Part shown: in pieces, positions 27,272-35,672 of the stretch
Layout of the letters: each line of letters opens with the position of its first letter
How positions within the stretch are numbered: position 1 is the stretch's first letter
DNA from: Sphingobacteriales bacterium
GTDB lineage: Bacteria; Bacteroidota; Bacteroidia; Chitinophagales; LD1
Reading direction: 5' to 3'
DNA length: 64,000 nucleotides
Assembly: GCA_018262795.1 (NCBI GenBank)
Contig: JADFDM010000007.1
Coordinates: 160,222-224,221, forward strand
Notes under the pieces: model-generated
Databases searched by the model: none
What the model saw: only the letters and a program-made list of their open reading frames with translations
Told to the model about the DNA's origin: nothing
Position numbers and translations under genes: made by a program

Positions 27272-29098
27272 ATGAAAAGAAATGTACTCCTGACATTCTT
27301 GGCAATTCCCATCTTGGGCTTCAGCCAAAACGAATTTTACAACAAAGGCGCTGAGGTGACTATTCAAGCCGGAGCCTTGTTGCACGTTCAAGGCACTTTT
27401 ACCAACGATAACGGCACTACGAATGGCGACATCGAAAATGATGGAACCTTAGAAGTAAAAGGCGACTTTGATAACAAAGCCAACACTACTTTTAAATCTT
27501 CTGGTTTTTCCAGCGATGCGGTCGTTAAGTTTGTGGGCAGTGGCACCCAACACATCAAAGGTTCAATGAATACTGTTGGTACTTCCAGTTTTTTCAATAT
27601 GATTGTTGACCAAGTTTCTGCAGCCGATACGGTAGAAATGCAAACGGATGCCACGGTTGAAGGATCCTTGATGTTTGGTTCTAATCAAAGCACTTTGTCT
27701 TATTTCGCATCGGTGGCATCTACCGATAATGGAAACCATGGAATTTTGAAGACCTACGATAATACATCTGAGCACATCTTAAATATAGAGAATGGAAGTG
27801 TAGATGCCATTAGTGGGTATCCTACTTTAACAATGAATGGTGCCCCTGCAACCAGTTTTGTGGTATCAAAAGGTTCCAGAGGAAGTGCTTCCGGAGGTCT
27901 TCAGCGGAAAATTGCTAACCAAATACCTTACGAGTTCCCTATAGGAACGGTAGAGAACGGGTATAATGCCGTCAGACTTAATTTTACAAATGTGCCCGGT
28001 GGTAATCAAAGTGTAAAAGGTAAATTCTGCGATGGCACTACCAATCCGAGGGGATATGTGGGAACGATTAACCAAACCTGCGTAGGTTGTACACCTCAGT
28101 ACCCAACACCGGATAATCCGGGCTATAACAGATATTTTCCTGCCAACCCATGCAATAGCAACCAGCCACAGTGGTTAATTCTGGAAGAGTCGGGAATTTT
28201 GAATCACGGCTACTGGAGTTTTGATGCTACCGACAATAATAACGGTGCTTGGAAATACAGCATTGAAGTATTCCCTAACTCCTTTACTTTAGAAACCAGC
28301 CCGGATGACACTTGGAGAACTCTTAAATTTCACGATTCCAATACCGATTATGGTACCGACCCTTCAAACTTGACCACTGACTGGGGTGCTCAAATTGAGG
28401 ACGTATCTACCCCATCTGACTTATTAACCTACACCCGCAATGCAGGTTGCTATGCCGGTAACGGAGTTCCAGGAGGGGTTTACACTGACTTTTCTCACTT
28501 CTCTATGCACAAAGCCAACTCGGCCAATGCACTGCCGGTAGAGTTGATTTACCTAAATGCTGACCCCGTAAATAATGAATACATACACGTATCATGGGCT
28601 ACAGCCTTAGAAATAAATAATGACGGCTTTGAGGTACTTCGCAGCACTGACGGAATCAACTTTACTAAAATCGGTTGGGTTGACGGTCACGATAACTCTT
28701 CAGTAATTCAGAACTACTCTTTAGACGATCACGAGGTGTCTCCAAACGTAGTTTACTACTACAAACTTAATCAGGTGGACAATGATGGGCACAGCGAAGA
28801 AACCTATGTAGTATCAGCGATGATTACCAATGCTGAGACTTTCATCATCAGCAACTTTATCCCGAATCCAACCAAGGATGCGAGCAAAATCAATATCACT
28901 ACTTCTACGGCTCAAACTGTTTCGATTAAAATGTATGATATGTTGGGACAGGTGCTTTCTGACAAAACCTACCACCTGAGCGCAGGCAGCAATGACATTA
29001 ACTTTAACGCCAACGATTTAGCCGATGGAACTTACACTGCCATTATCAATACGGCTCACAAAGCATATTCTAAGAAATTGGTAGTGACCAAACAATAA
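27272..29098 (+). CDS. Secreted beta-rich protein with T9SS type A sorting domain
   Basis: This 608-residue protein has a signal peptide MKRNVLLTFLAIPILGFSQ. The N-terminal about 90 residues have alternating Gly/Asn/Asp turns (GALLHVQGTFTNDNGTTNGD), as in beta-helix-like surface proteins. A central domain contains CxxC-type pairs (NQTCVGCTPQYP). After VELIYLNADP comes a fibronectin-III-like module (EINNDGFEVLRSTDGINF). The end is a type A sorting domain (FIPNPTKDASKINI, ISIKMYDMLGQVL-like strands, DGTYTAIIN). This layout is common among Bacteroidota exported proteins with no assigned enzyme. A strong terminator follows. Confidence 0.82.
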   Translation: MKRNVLLTFLAIPILGFSQNEFYNKGAEVTIQAGALLHVQGTFTNDNGTTNGDIENDGTLEVKGDFDNKANTTFKSSGFSSDAVVKFVGSGTQHIKGSMNTVGTSSFFNMIVDQVSAADTVEMQTDATVEGSLMFGSNQSTLSYFASVASTDNGNHGILKTYDNTSEHILNIENGSVDAISGYPTLTMNGAPATSFVVSKGSRGSASGGLQRKIANQIPYEFPIGTVENGYNAVRLNFTNVPGGNQSVKGKFCDGTTNPRGYVGTINQTCVGCTPQYPTPDNPGYNRYFPANPCNSNQPQWLILEESGILNHGYWSFDATDNNNGAWKYSIEVFPNSFTLETSPDDTWRTLKFHDSNTDYGTDPSNLTTDWGAQIEDVSTPSDLLTYTRNAGCYAGNGVPGGVYTDFSHFSMHKANSANALPVELIYLNADPVNNEYIHVSWATALEINNDGFEVLRSTDGINFTKIGWVDGHDNSSVIQNYSLDDHEVSPNVVYYYKLNQVDNDGHSEETYVVSAMITNAETFIISNFIPNPTKDASKINITTSTAQTVSIKMYDMLGQVLSDKTYHLSAGSNDINFNANDLADGTYTAIINTAHKAYSKKLVVTKQ

Positions 29099-29116
29099 GC
29101 GAATTATCACTTGATT

Positions 29117-29148
29117 AAAAAGGGGGCAAATCATCTGCTCCCTTTTTT
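29117..29148 (+). terminator. Rho-independent terminator after the 608-residue T9SS cargo gene
   Basis: AAAAAGGGGGCA (29117-29128) pairs with TGCTCCCTTTTT across a 7-base loop and runs into six T. Confidence 0.9.
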
Positions 29149-29171
29149 ATTTGCCTTGCTACATTTGCAGA

Positions 29172-30962
29172 GTGACTTCTGATGAGTTTAAGAATTTTAG
29201 AGAGCAACTTCCTTCGCAACCCGGCATTTACAAATACCTCAACGAACAGCGAGAAATTATCTACATCGGCAAGGCGAAGGATTTAAAAAAGCGCGTCTCC
29301 TCGTATTTCAACAAAAATGATCACCCATACAAAACCAAAAGGTTAGTCAGTCAGATTCGTGAAATAGAGTTTGTGATTGTAGATACCGAGCAGGATGCTT
29401 TTCTGTTAGAGAATTCACTGATCAAAAAATATCAGCCGAGGTACAATGTGCTGTTGAAGGATGATAAGACCTATCCATTCATCTGCATTAAAAAAGAGCC
29501 TTTCCCTCGGGTGTTCTTTACTCGTAAAATTGTTCGCGATGGGTCGGAATATCTGGGGCCTTACACTTCGGTGACCAATGCTAAAATTGTGTTGGATCTG
29601 CTCAAGCAGATTTTCCCCCTGCGCACCTGTAGCCTTCATCTTTCGCAACGTAATATTAATGCCCATAAGTTTAAGGTGTGCTTAGAGTACCATGTCAAAA
29701 ACTGCTTGGGTCCCTGCGAAGGATTGCAAACGGAGGAAGATTACAACAACAACATTCAGCACATTCGCGATATACTGAAAAGCAATTTCAGTTCGGTCAA
29801 GAAATTTCTGCGGGGTAAAATGAATGAGTATGCCGAGAATATGGAGTTTGAACAAGCAGAGGAACTCAAGCATAAGATTGAAATACTGAGCAATTTTGAG
29901 AATCACTCTACGATTGTAAATCCAAAGCTCACCGATTTGGATGTGTATGGTTACACCGAAACAGATGCAGTAGCATTTATCAATTTCCTGAAAATTTTGA
30001 ACGGTACGGTGGTGACCACGCACGCTTTAGAAGTGAAAAAGATATTGGAGGAAAGTAAAGAAGAGATATTGCAAAGAGCGGTGATAGAGCACTCCTTAAG
30101 CGAAGAGCCGGTGGCCTCTGAAATTTTGCTGCCTTTTGAAATTGAATTTCCGATGGAGCAAGTAAAGCTCACGGTACCGCATATCGGTGATAAGAAAAAA
30201 CTGGTGGATCTGGCGATAAAGAATGCGCTGTATTTGCGCGAAGAGCGCATCCGCCAAAACCTGACTCCCGAAGAAAAGAAGCCTGCGTTCCGCATTATGA
30301 AAACGTTGAAAGAAGATTTGAAACTGAAGGAACTGCCCCGGCATATTGAGTGTTTTGACAACTCCAACATACAGGGCACTAACCCGGTTAGCGCTTGTGT
30401 AGTGTTCCGCGAGGCCAAGCCCTCTAAAAAAGACTATCGCATTTTTAATGTAAAAACAGTGGAAGGCCCCGATGACTTTGCCACTATGGAAGAAGTGATT
30501 TACCGCAGATATAAGCGCATGATAGACGAAGACTTGCCCCTACCGCAACTCATTATTGTGGATGGAGGCAAAGGGCAACTGAGCAGTGCCGTTGAAAGTT
30601 TGAAGAAGTTGAACCTATATGGCAAAGTGCCGGTGGTAGGCATTGCCAAAAGATTGGAGGAAATTTATTTTCCCGGTGATTCACTACCGCTTTACATCAA
30701 CAAAAAATCAGAATCGCTCAAACTTATACAGCGCATGCGCGATGAGGCGCACCGTTTTGGCATTACTCATCACCGCAAAAAACGAAGCAAGACTTCGTTG
30801 GGTTCTGAACTTACTTCCATCAAAGGCATTGGCGAAAAGACGTTTGAATTGCTGATGAAAAAATATAAAAGCATCAAGAAGTTGAGGGAAGTTCCTTTTG
30901 AAGAACTGAAAGAACTGCTGGGTGAAAAGAGAGCCACGGTTTTAGTAGAAGGATTGAAGTAG
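29172..30962 (+). CDS. uvrC: Excinuclease ABC subunit UvrC
   Basis: This 596-residue protein starts at GTG 29172 (VTSDEFKNF); the longer frame begins at a TTG at 29151 with a Cys-rich leader unlike the family. A GIY-YIG nuclease domain (QPGIYKYLN, IIYIGKAKDLKKR) makes the 3' incision. The UVR helix (MEFEQAEELKHKIE) binds UvrB. The RNase-H-like domain (HIECFDNSNIQG, IIVDGGKGQL) makes the 5' incision, and tandem helix-hairpin-helix motifs (LTSIKGIGEKTFELLMKK) close the protein. All nucleotide excision repair domains are present and the length is normal. TACATTTG at 29160-29167 fits a -7 box only 4 bases ahead, so the transcript may be nearly leaderless. Confidence 0.95.
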   Translation: MTSDEFKNFREQLPSQPGIYKYLNEQREIIYIGKAKDLKKRVSSYFNKNDHPYKTKRLVSQIREIEFVIVDTEQDAFLLENSLIKKYQPRYNVLLKDDKTYPFICIKKEPFPRVFFTRKIVRDGSEYLGPYTSVTNAKIVLDLLKQIFPLRTCSLHLSQRNINAHKFKVCLEYHVKNCLGPCEGLQTEEDYNNNIQHIRDILKSNFSSVKKFLRGKMNEYAENMEFEQAEELKHKIEILSNFENHSTIVNPKLTDLDVYGYTETDAVAFINFLKILNGTVVTTHALEVKKILEESKEEILQRAVIEHSLSEEPVASEILLPFEIEFPMEQVKLTVPHIGDKKKLVDLAIKNALYLREERIRQNLTPEEKKPAFRIMKTLKEDLKLKELPRHIECFDNSNIQGTNPVSACVVFREAKPSKKDYRIFNVKTVEGPDDFATMEEVIYRRYKRMIDEDLPLPQLIIVDGGKGQLSSAVESLKKLNLYGKVPVVGIAKRLEEIYFPGDSLPLYINKKSESLKLIQRMRDEAHRFGITHHRKKRSKTSLGSELTSIKGIGEKTFELLMKKYKSIKKLREVPFEELKELLGEKRATVLVEGLK

Positions 30963-31329
30963 AAGCCAATTTTACTTTCAGTGCATCACGTATTCGTTGC
31001 GATTGATTTTCATTCTTTGGCAGTCGCAGTAAAAACCAAAAGCTACCTTAAAGAGCAGCTTTGGTGAATCGAAAATTAAGGTTTCGAGGCTAACCGCCAA
31101 TTGCGAAAGCAGCTCGTTTTTATGAGTAGGATGAGGAAGGAATGAGGGATGAAAGACCTTACTTTTGCGACAAAAGCATTGAACTACTAAGAACACAACT
31201 ATCATTAAGAAGTTAGATAATTCGATATTCAATTAACTCCGGCCTTTAGGCTGGAGGTTCAAGCCAAGCTCCGATAGAAAATGGAGATAAACTCCACTCC
31301 GCAAAACTTCTCTGCGGCCGAGAACATGT
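30963..31329. other. Intergenic region with no convincing gene
   Basis: This 367-bp gap between convergent uvrC and the hydrolase gene holds a minus-strand open frame (84 codons, 30978-31232) with no recognisable family, and the reduced repeat hairpin at 31231-31256. I judge the frame doubtful; its start falls in the repeat. Confidence 0.4.
31231..31256. repeat. Reduced copy D of the structured repeat (single hairpin)
   Basis: AATTAACTCC is followed by the hairpin CTCCGGCCTTTAGGCTGGAG (31237-31256), whose stem pairs over 9 bp with one G-U. CCGATAGAAAAT further on (about 31271) is shared with the left flank of copy A. The inner inverted repeat and right end are missing. Confidence 0.6.
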
Positions 31330-32271
31330 TTAATCTTCCCGATAAATTTCATTGAGCCACGATACTACTTCAGGTACCACTCCATCCGAATCTTCGTGCA
31401 GTACCGCATGACTTTTACCGGAGAAAAGAGAAATTTTCTTCCGGCAATTCAAGCGATCATAAATTTTTCGAGTATAGGAAACCGGAAAAATACTATCCAA
31501 AGTTCCTTGTAATAACATTACGGGTACGGTGATCTCCTCCACCGGCTTTGCCATTTTGGTAGTCGCTAAAGATTGTAGCGCCCGCAACGAAACTGACTTT
31601 AAAGCCAGAGGGTCAGTATTCATAAAGTTGTGTGCTGTGCCGAAATACTTCACCGGTATCTTATCCAAATTAATATAAGAGGTAACGGGAACCCTCATCT
31701 TCGGGAAACGCTTACCGTGTTTGGTAATGAGGCGCCTCACATATCTAAAAAGTAAGGGGTGCCGAACCAATTGTAAAATGTCCGCAGAAGAAAGATCGGC
31801 AAAGGTTTGGCACACCACACTATTCAGTCGCTCGTCCTTAGCCGCCATATAAAAGGCGACAATCCCTCCCTGACTGCTACCCATCAGGTTTACTTTCTTA
31901 TTAAAGCGATCAATAGCATAGGTAATCACGTTCTCCGCATCGGTCATTATTTCAGGGATGGTATAATCTCCTCTTACCCCTTCGCTTTGTCCGTGACCGC
32001 GCGGGTCAAATGCTACAATGTTGTAGCCGGCCAGCCCCAGTTTATACAGCAAATCGCCATAGCAGAGACCATAGATGGCCGTGCCGGGAATAAATACAAT
32101 GGTAGGGGCATTGGGGGCGTGTTCATATACATCTACATGCAGTTTTAATCCATCAGAAATAACGGTATCAGTTTTAAAGTATTCATGCACCCGCGGGTAA
32201 TGAAGTGTTTCAGAAATGAAATCGAAGTAGTCGTTTAGGTTTTGAAAACTCTTTCCGTTTGATATGAACAT
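31330..32271 (-). CDS. Alpha/beta hydrolase (lysophospholipase/esterase-like)
   Basis: This 313-residue protein starts at ATG 32271 (MFISNGKSF); the longer frame from 32340 would overlap the upstream gene. It shows an oxyanion region (VFIPGTAIYG), DPRGHGQSEG, nucleophile elbow GSSQGG with the catalytic Ser, a likely acid Asp in LLQGTLDSIFP and the His in GKSHAVLHE. No signal peptide, so likely cytoplasmic. DPRGHGQS resembles monoacylglycerol lipase/lysophospholipase-like hydrolases. The substrate cannot be stated, but the lysoplasmalogenase 55 bp upstream hints at lipid turnover. Confidence 0.82.
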   Translation of the reverse strand: MFISNGKSFQNLNDYFDFISETLHYPRVHEYFKTDTVISDGLKLHVDVYEHAPNAPTIVFIPGTAIYGLCYGDLLYKLGLAGYNIVAFDPRGHGQSEGVRGDYTIPEIMTDAENVITYAIDRFNKKVNLMGSSQGGIVAFYMAAKDERLNSVVCQTFADLSSADILQLVRHPLLFRYVRRLITKHGKRFPKMRVPVTSYINLDKIPVKYFGTAHNFMNTDPLALKSVSLRALQSLATTKMAKPVEEITVPVMLLQGTLDSIFPVSYTRKIYDRLNCRKKISLFSGKSHAVLHEDSDGVVPEVVSWLNEIYRED

Positions 32272-32326
32272 AGCAGCCTGTTTGGAGGGAATACAAAATA
32301 AAAAAATATTTACCAATGCCTTCGGC

Positions 32327-33058
32327 CTATATGGTAGCATCTTGTCTCAACGCGCCCTTAGCGATGAGATACTGAGCGGTGATGTACAGCACCATAATGA
32401 AAATACCGGCAGTAGGGAATGGATGAATAAATTTATTGACGGCTATAATAGAATCGGAAAACATAAACAAAAGTGCCCCGCCAAATACCAAGGCAAAGCT
32501 GGTATCATTTACTCGTTTGTAACGGTTCAGAGCGAAAAATACCATCAGAGCAATAGTGGCAGAATATACTAACACCGGAACTAAGAACGGTTGAGTTTCT
32601 ATTTTACCATTAATGGCCGGAACCAATAAATACAATAAGGCAGCCATGTACAGAAGCAAGGGCGTAAACACCCAGAGCCTGCGCGAAAACAAGGTGTCGG
32701 CATTTTTATCTGTTACTCTTACAAAAGCTATACTGTACAAAAGATGTGTAATCAGAAATCCTACCAGCCCCACGAGGAAAAAATTAGGGTCTTTGGGGAT
32801 TCCCATTAAACTAATATCCTCGGCATGAGACGGAACAAACATTAATGCTACATCCCCTATCCAACTGAAAAAGAAAGCGGCAATCATCATCTTGTGGAAG
32901 GCAGTAGCGGGGCCAATAATATTACGGGCATAAAACAGAATCAGCACTATCATCAATAAAGGCTTGCTGAAAAAGCGCAGCGTTACATTTCCGTTGTATT
33001 CTGCAAATAACTCAATCACCGCCACAGTGAAATAGACATACTCTAGAACTTTCCTCAT
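32327..33058 (-). CDS. Lysoplasmalogenase (YhhN/TMEM86 family)
   Basis: This 243-residue integral membrane protein has about eight hydrophobic segments. The family signature is visible in FFSKPLLMIVLILFYAR, FFFSWIGDVALMF (conserved Asp), GLVGFLITHLLYSIAFV and the late LFMFSDSIIA (second Asp). YhhN proteins hydrolyse the vinyl-ether bond of lysoplasmalogens or act on related alkenyl lipids. It is the first gene of a probable two-gene operon with the alpha/beta hydrolase. Confidence 0.85.
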   Translation of the reverse strand: MRKVLEYVYFTVAVIELFAEYNGNVTLRFFSKPLLMIVLILFYARNIIGPATAFHKMMIAAFFFSWIGDVALMFVPSHAEDISLMGIPKDPNFFLVGLVGFLITHLLYSIAFVRVTDKNADTLFSRRLWVFTPLLLYMAALLYLLVPAINGKIETQPFLVPVLVYSATIALMVFFALNRYKRVNDTSFALVFGGALLFMFSDSIIAVNKFIHPFPTAGIFIMVLYITAQYLIAKGALRQDATI

Positions 33059-33414
33059 ACTATAAAGTTTTTTTTGAAGGTAAAATCTCTTATCAGAAAT
33101 TGTAACTCAAGTAACAAAACAAAAACTCAAAACCTGCCAAAACATCAATAAAATAAAGCACTTCGGACATTTAGTTCTGTCATTATTGCATTTTCTTTTG
33201 AAGTGACTTCTTTGAACAAAGTTGTCGAATGGATGAAGTCAAGGCGCTGGAACCCTTGATAGTCCTACGTTTTGTTTATAAGTAGCTTAACAAAAGTTTT
33301 CGCTTTTCCTATCGCTAATGATATATTTTTGCAGACATATTCGACATTGGCATTTAATCTGCTAAAAGCAGGGTGTCAATCATTTTTTAAACTATTAAAA
33401 AACCATTCAAAATC
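33059..33414. other. Intergenic region between divergent genes
   Basis: No gene is seen in these 356 bp. The right end holds a candidate -7 element for the phasin-like gene (33324-33331) and a long A/T-rich leader. A 10-bp-scale repeat was not found. Confidence 0.4.
33324..33331 (+). promoter_or_regulatory. Candidate -7 promoter element of the phasin-like gene
   Basis: TATTTTTG fits TAnnTTTG; it lies 83 bases before the ATG at 33415, leaving an untranslated leader of roughly 75 bases. No clear -33 TTG. Confidence 0.3.
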
Positions 33415-33849
33415 ATGGCAACAAACAACTTTCAAGACACGCTGAAGAAGTATTTCTATTCAGGTGTAGGTCTGGCAGCAAACACTGCAGACGTAGTTCA
33501 AAAATCAGTTAACGACCTTGTAAAAAAAGGGAAAGTAAGCGAAGCAGATGGTAAAAAAATCATCGGTGAAGCCATCAAAAAGGCAGAAGCCAAAAGACCC
33601 GAAATTGAGGCTAAATACAACGAAACAGTACATAAGTTCGTGAAACTGACTAACTCTGAAATTGACAAGCTTCAGAAGAAAATTTCCAAATTAGAAAGCC
33701 AGCTAATTGTTAGAAAAGGTGGTAGTTCTGCTTCGAAGCCCAGCGTAAAAGCCAGTGCTAAGCCAGTTAAAAAAGCAACCAAGAAAAAAGTAGCAAAAAA
33801 GGTTTCTAAACCTGTGGTAGCTAAATCACCTACTACCCCTACTGCTTAA
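33415..33849 (+). CDS. Phasin-like helical protein with histone-like Lys/Ala tail
   Basis: This 144-residue protein has an amphipathic helical N-terminal region (about 1-100: NFQDTLKKYFYSGVGLAANT, VQKSVNDLVKKGKVSEADGK, then a coiled-coil-like KLQKKISKLESQL). It resembles phasin/PhaF-type polyhydroxyalkanoate granule proteins. From about 105 the chain becomes a Lys/Ala/Pro/Ser tail (KPVKKATKKKVAKKVSKP), like histone H1 or the nucleoid-binding tail of PhaF. No signal peptide. It has its own terminator and so is a single transcript. No PHA synthase gene is in the window, so a granule role is only an inference. Confidence 0.65.
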   Translation: MATNNFQDTLKKYFYSGVGLAANTADVVQKSVNDLVKKGKVSEADGKKIIGEAIKKAEAKRPEIEAKYNETVHKFVKLTNSEIDKLQKKISKLESQLIVRKGGSSASKPSVKASAKPVKKATKKKVAKKVSKPVVAKSPTTPTA

Positions 33850-33871
33850 TTCCGTATAAAATAAAGATTGT

Positions 33872-33907
33872 AAATGCCGTCCATTTTGGATGGCATTTTT
33901 CTTTTTT
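33872..33907 (+). terminator. Terminator after the phasin-like gene
   Basis: AAATGCCGTCC (33872-33882) pairs with GGATGGCATTT (33888-33898) around TTTT-like loop, then T-rich tail; one G-U pair in the stem. Confidence 0.88.
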
Positions 33908-33935
33908 ACAAGTTACTTTTTACTTTTAGTGCAAG

Positions 33936-35624
33936 ATGATTCTCAATACCACGTTCCGCAATATCAACCGAACCCGTGAAATACTCGGCATATTAATTAA
34001 ATACGGTTTTGAAGATTTCATCGCCAACTCCACTCTCCGAAATTTAGTAACCGAAAGAATGCGCATAAAATGGCTGCGCAGCAATACTCCGGTAGTAGAA
34101 ACCACGCGCTGGGAAAAAGTGCGAATGGCGGCAGAAGAGTTGGGCCCCACCTTCATAAAATTAGCGCAGATACTCAGCAACCGTCCGGATATTATTCCCG
34201 AAGAATTAGTGAGAGAATTTGAGAAGCTGCAGGATAGAGTTCCGCCTTTTGAGTTTGTAAAGGCAAAAGCAATTATTGAAAGAGAAACTAAAAAGAAGTT
34301 AGAAGACATCTTCGAAGAATTCAATGAAATCCCTATGGCCTCCGCCTCTATTGGCCAAGTTCACCGCGCTAAATTGCGCACCGGTGAAGATGTGGTTGTG
34401 AAAGTGCAGCGACCACTTGTTCGCGATTTGATTGAGCAAGACCTCAGCATTATTAAAGAAGGGGTTCGCAGAATGGATCGCTACCTGAAAAAGCAGGGGG
34501 TACTCAATGGCGAGGAAGTGGTTCGCGTTTTTGAACGAGCCATCAGCAAGGAACTTGATTATAGAAATGAAGCCCGAAATATTGAGCGCTTTCGTTCTAC
34601 TTATAAGCAACGCACCGACTTTTACGTACCTAAGCCTTACCGTGAATTCTCTACCGACAAGGTGTTGATTATGGAGTTTATGAAGGGCTGCAAAATTACA
34701 GATGTAAAGCAACTTCGCGAATGGGGAATCAGCCCGGCACGTATTGTCGAAAAAGGGATGGATATATATCTATCACAGATTTTCGAGTATGGCTATTTTC
34801 ATGGCGATCCGCATCCGGGAAATATCTTGGTAAACGAAGAAGGAACTATCATCTTGCTGGACTTTGGTATGGTGGGGCAGTTAATGAAAAAGGATAAGTA
34901 TGCTTTTGCCGGAATCTTTATTGCCATGTCGCGGCATGATGCACGTGAAATGGCTGCACAAATGCGGAAATTGGCGGTAGAGGATAATATTACGGATATG
35001 CGCCAGTTCGTGTACGATCTAAATGATTTGATAGAAGATTACGCCTACTTGGATGTGGGCGAAAGCTCTATTCAGGATGTGATTCAGCGATTACAGAAAG
35101 TGATGTACGACTACCATATTACTGTTCCGGGTGGTGTATTTATCATCTTCAGAGCGTTTGCTATTCTGGAAGGAATTGGCAAAAAAATGCACCCGAATTT
35201 CAAAACTTACGAGTTCATAAGGCCTTATGGACAAAGATTACTAACTGAACAATTAAAGCCGGAAAACCTCGCTCACGAAGCCTCTGAACGCCTCTCCAAC
35301 ATGACCGGCTTCCTAAATAGTTTTCCGGTAGAAGTTCGGGGAATTCTTCAAAAAATATCTAAGGGCAAACTACATTCTGAAGTAGAATTGCAGGGCTATG
35401 GATATGCCCTTAAAAAGTGGGACAGCATCAGCACCCGCACCAGTTTGGTGTATGTGATCTGTGCACTTTTGATCAGTTCGTCTATTGCACTTTTAGGTGC
35501 TTATCCCGAAGATTTAAAATTCTACTACGGCATTAATAAATGGAGTTTTATGGGCTATTGCATTGCCGGAATCTTTTTCCTGGTTTGGATATACGCGATC
35601 GTCCGCAGAAAAGTTTACAAATAA
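33936..35624 (+). CDS. ABC1/UbiB-family atypical kinase
   Basis: This 562-residue membrane-associated protein is of the AarF/UbiB kinase-like family. Visible motifs are the family N-terminal motif at 75-78 (FIKLAQ), the Ala-rich nucleotide loop ASASIGQVH (135-143), VVVKVQRP with the ATP-binding Lys, HGDPHPGN with the catalytic Asp, and the metal-binding DFG (LLDFGMVG). Two C-terminal transmembrane helices (LVYVICALLISSSIALLG, GYCIAGIFFLVWIYAIV) are as in UbiB. The motif KxGQ normally has Gly; here it is KLAQ. Members support quinone synthesis or lipid handling. No ubi/men genes are nearby, so the pathway is not settled. Confidence 0.9.
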   Translation: MILNTTFRNINRTREILGILIKYGFEDFIANSTLRNLVTERMRIKWLRSNTPVVETTRWEKVRMAAEELGPTFIKLAQILSNRPDIIPEELVREFEKLQDRVPPFEFVKAKAIIERETKKKLEDIFEEFNEIPMASASIGQVHRAKLRTGEDVVVKVQRPLVRDLIEQDLSIIKEGVRRMDRYLKKQGVLNGEEVVRVFERAISKELDYRNEARNIERFRSTYKQRTDFYVPKPYREFSTDKVLIMEFMKGCKITDVKQLREWGISPARIVEKGMDIYLSQIFEYGYFHGDPHPGNILVNEEGTIILLDFGMVGQLMKKDKYAFAGIFIAMSRHDAREMAAQMRKLAVEDNITDMRQFVYDLNDLIEDYAYLDVGESSIQDVIQRLQKVMYDYHITVPGGVFIIFRAFAILEGIGKKMHPNFKTYEFIRPYGQRLLTEQLKPENLAHEASERLSNMTGFLNSFPVEVRGILQKISKGKLHSEVELQGYGYALKKWDSISTRTSLVYVICALLISSSIALLGAYPEDLKFYYGINKWSFMGYCIAGIFFLVWIYAIVRRKVYK

Positions 35625-35627
35625 AAA

Positions 35628-35653
35628 AAGCCCCCTGAAATTCAGAGGGCTTT
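35628..35653. terminator. Bidirectional terminator between convergent genes
   Basis: AAAGCCCCCTGAA (35628-35640) is matched by TTCAGAGGGCTTT (35641-35653) with one mismatch, flanked by an A-run on the left and T on the right. It can end both the UbiB-like gene and the minus-strand T9SS cargo gene. Confidence 0.85.
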
Positions 35654-35672
35654 CAATCATCTTTCAACGATT

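Noticed and set aside
29951..30418. 155-codon minus-strand frame inside uvrC
   Set aside because: Antisense shadow of uvrC with no known motif.
30978..31232. 84-codon minus-strand frame beginning MNIELSNFL
   Set aside because: No recognisable family, it overlaps the repeat hairpin at its start and has no promoter or conserved context, so I treat it as chance.
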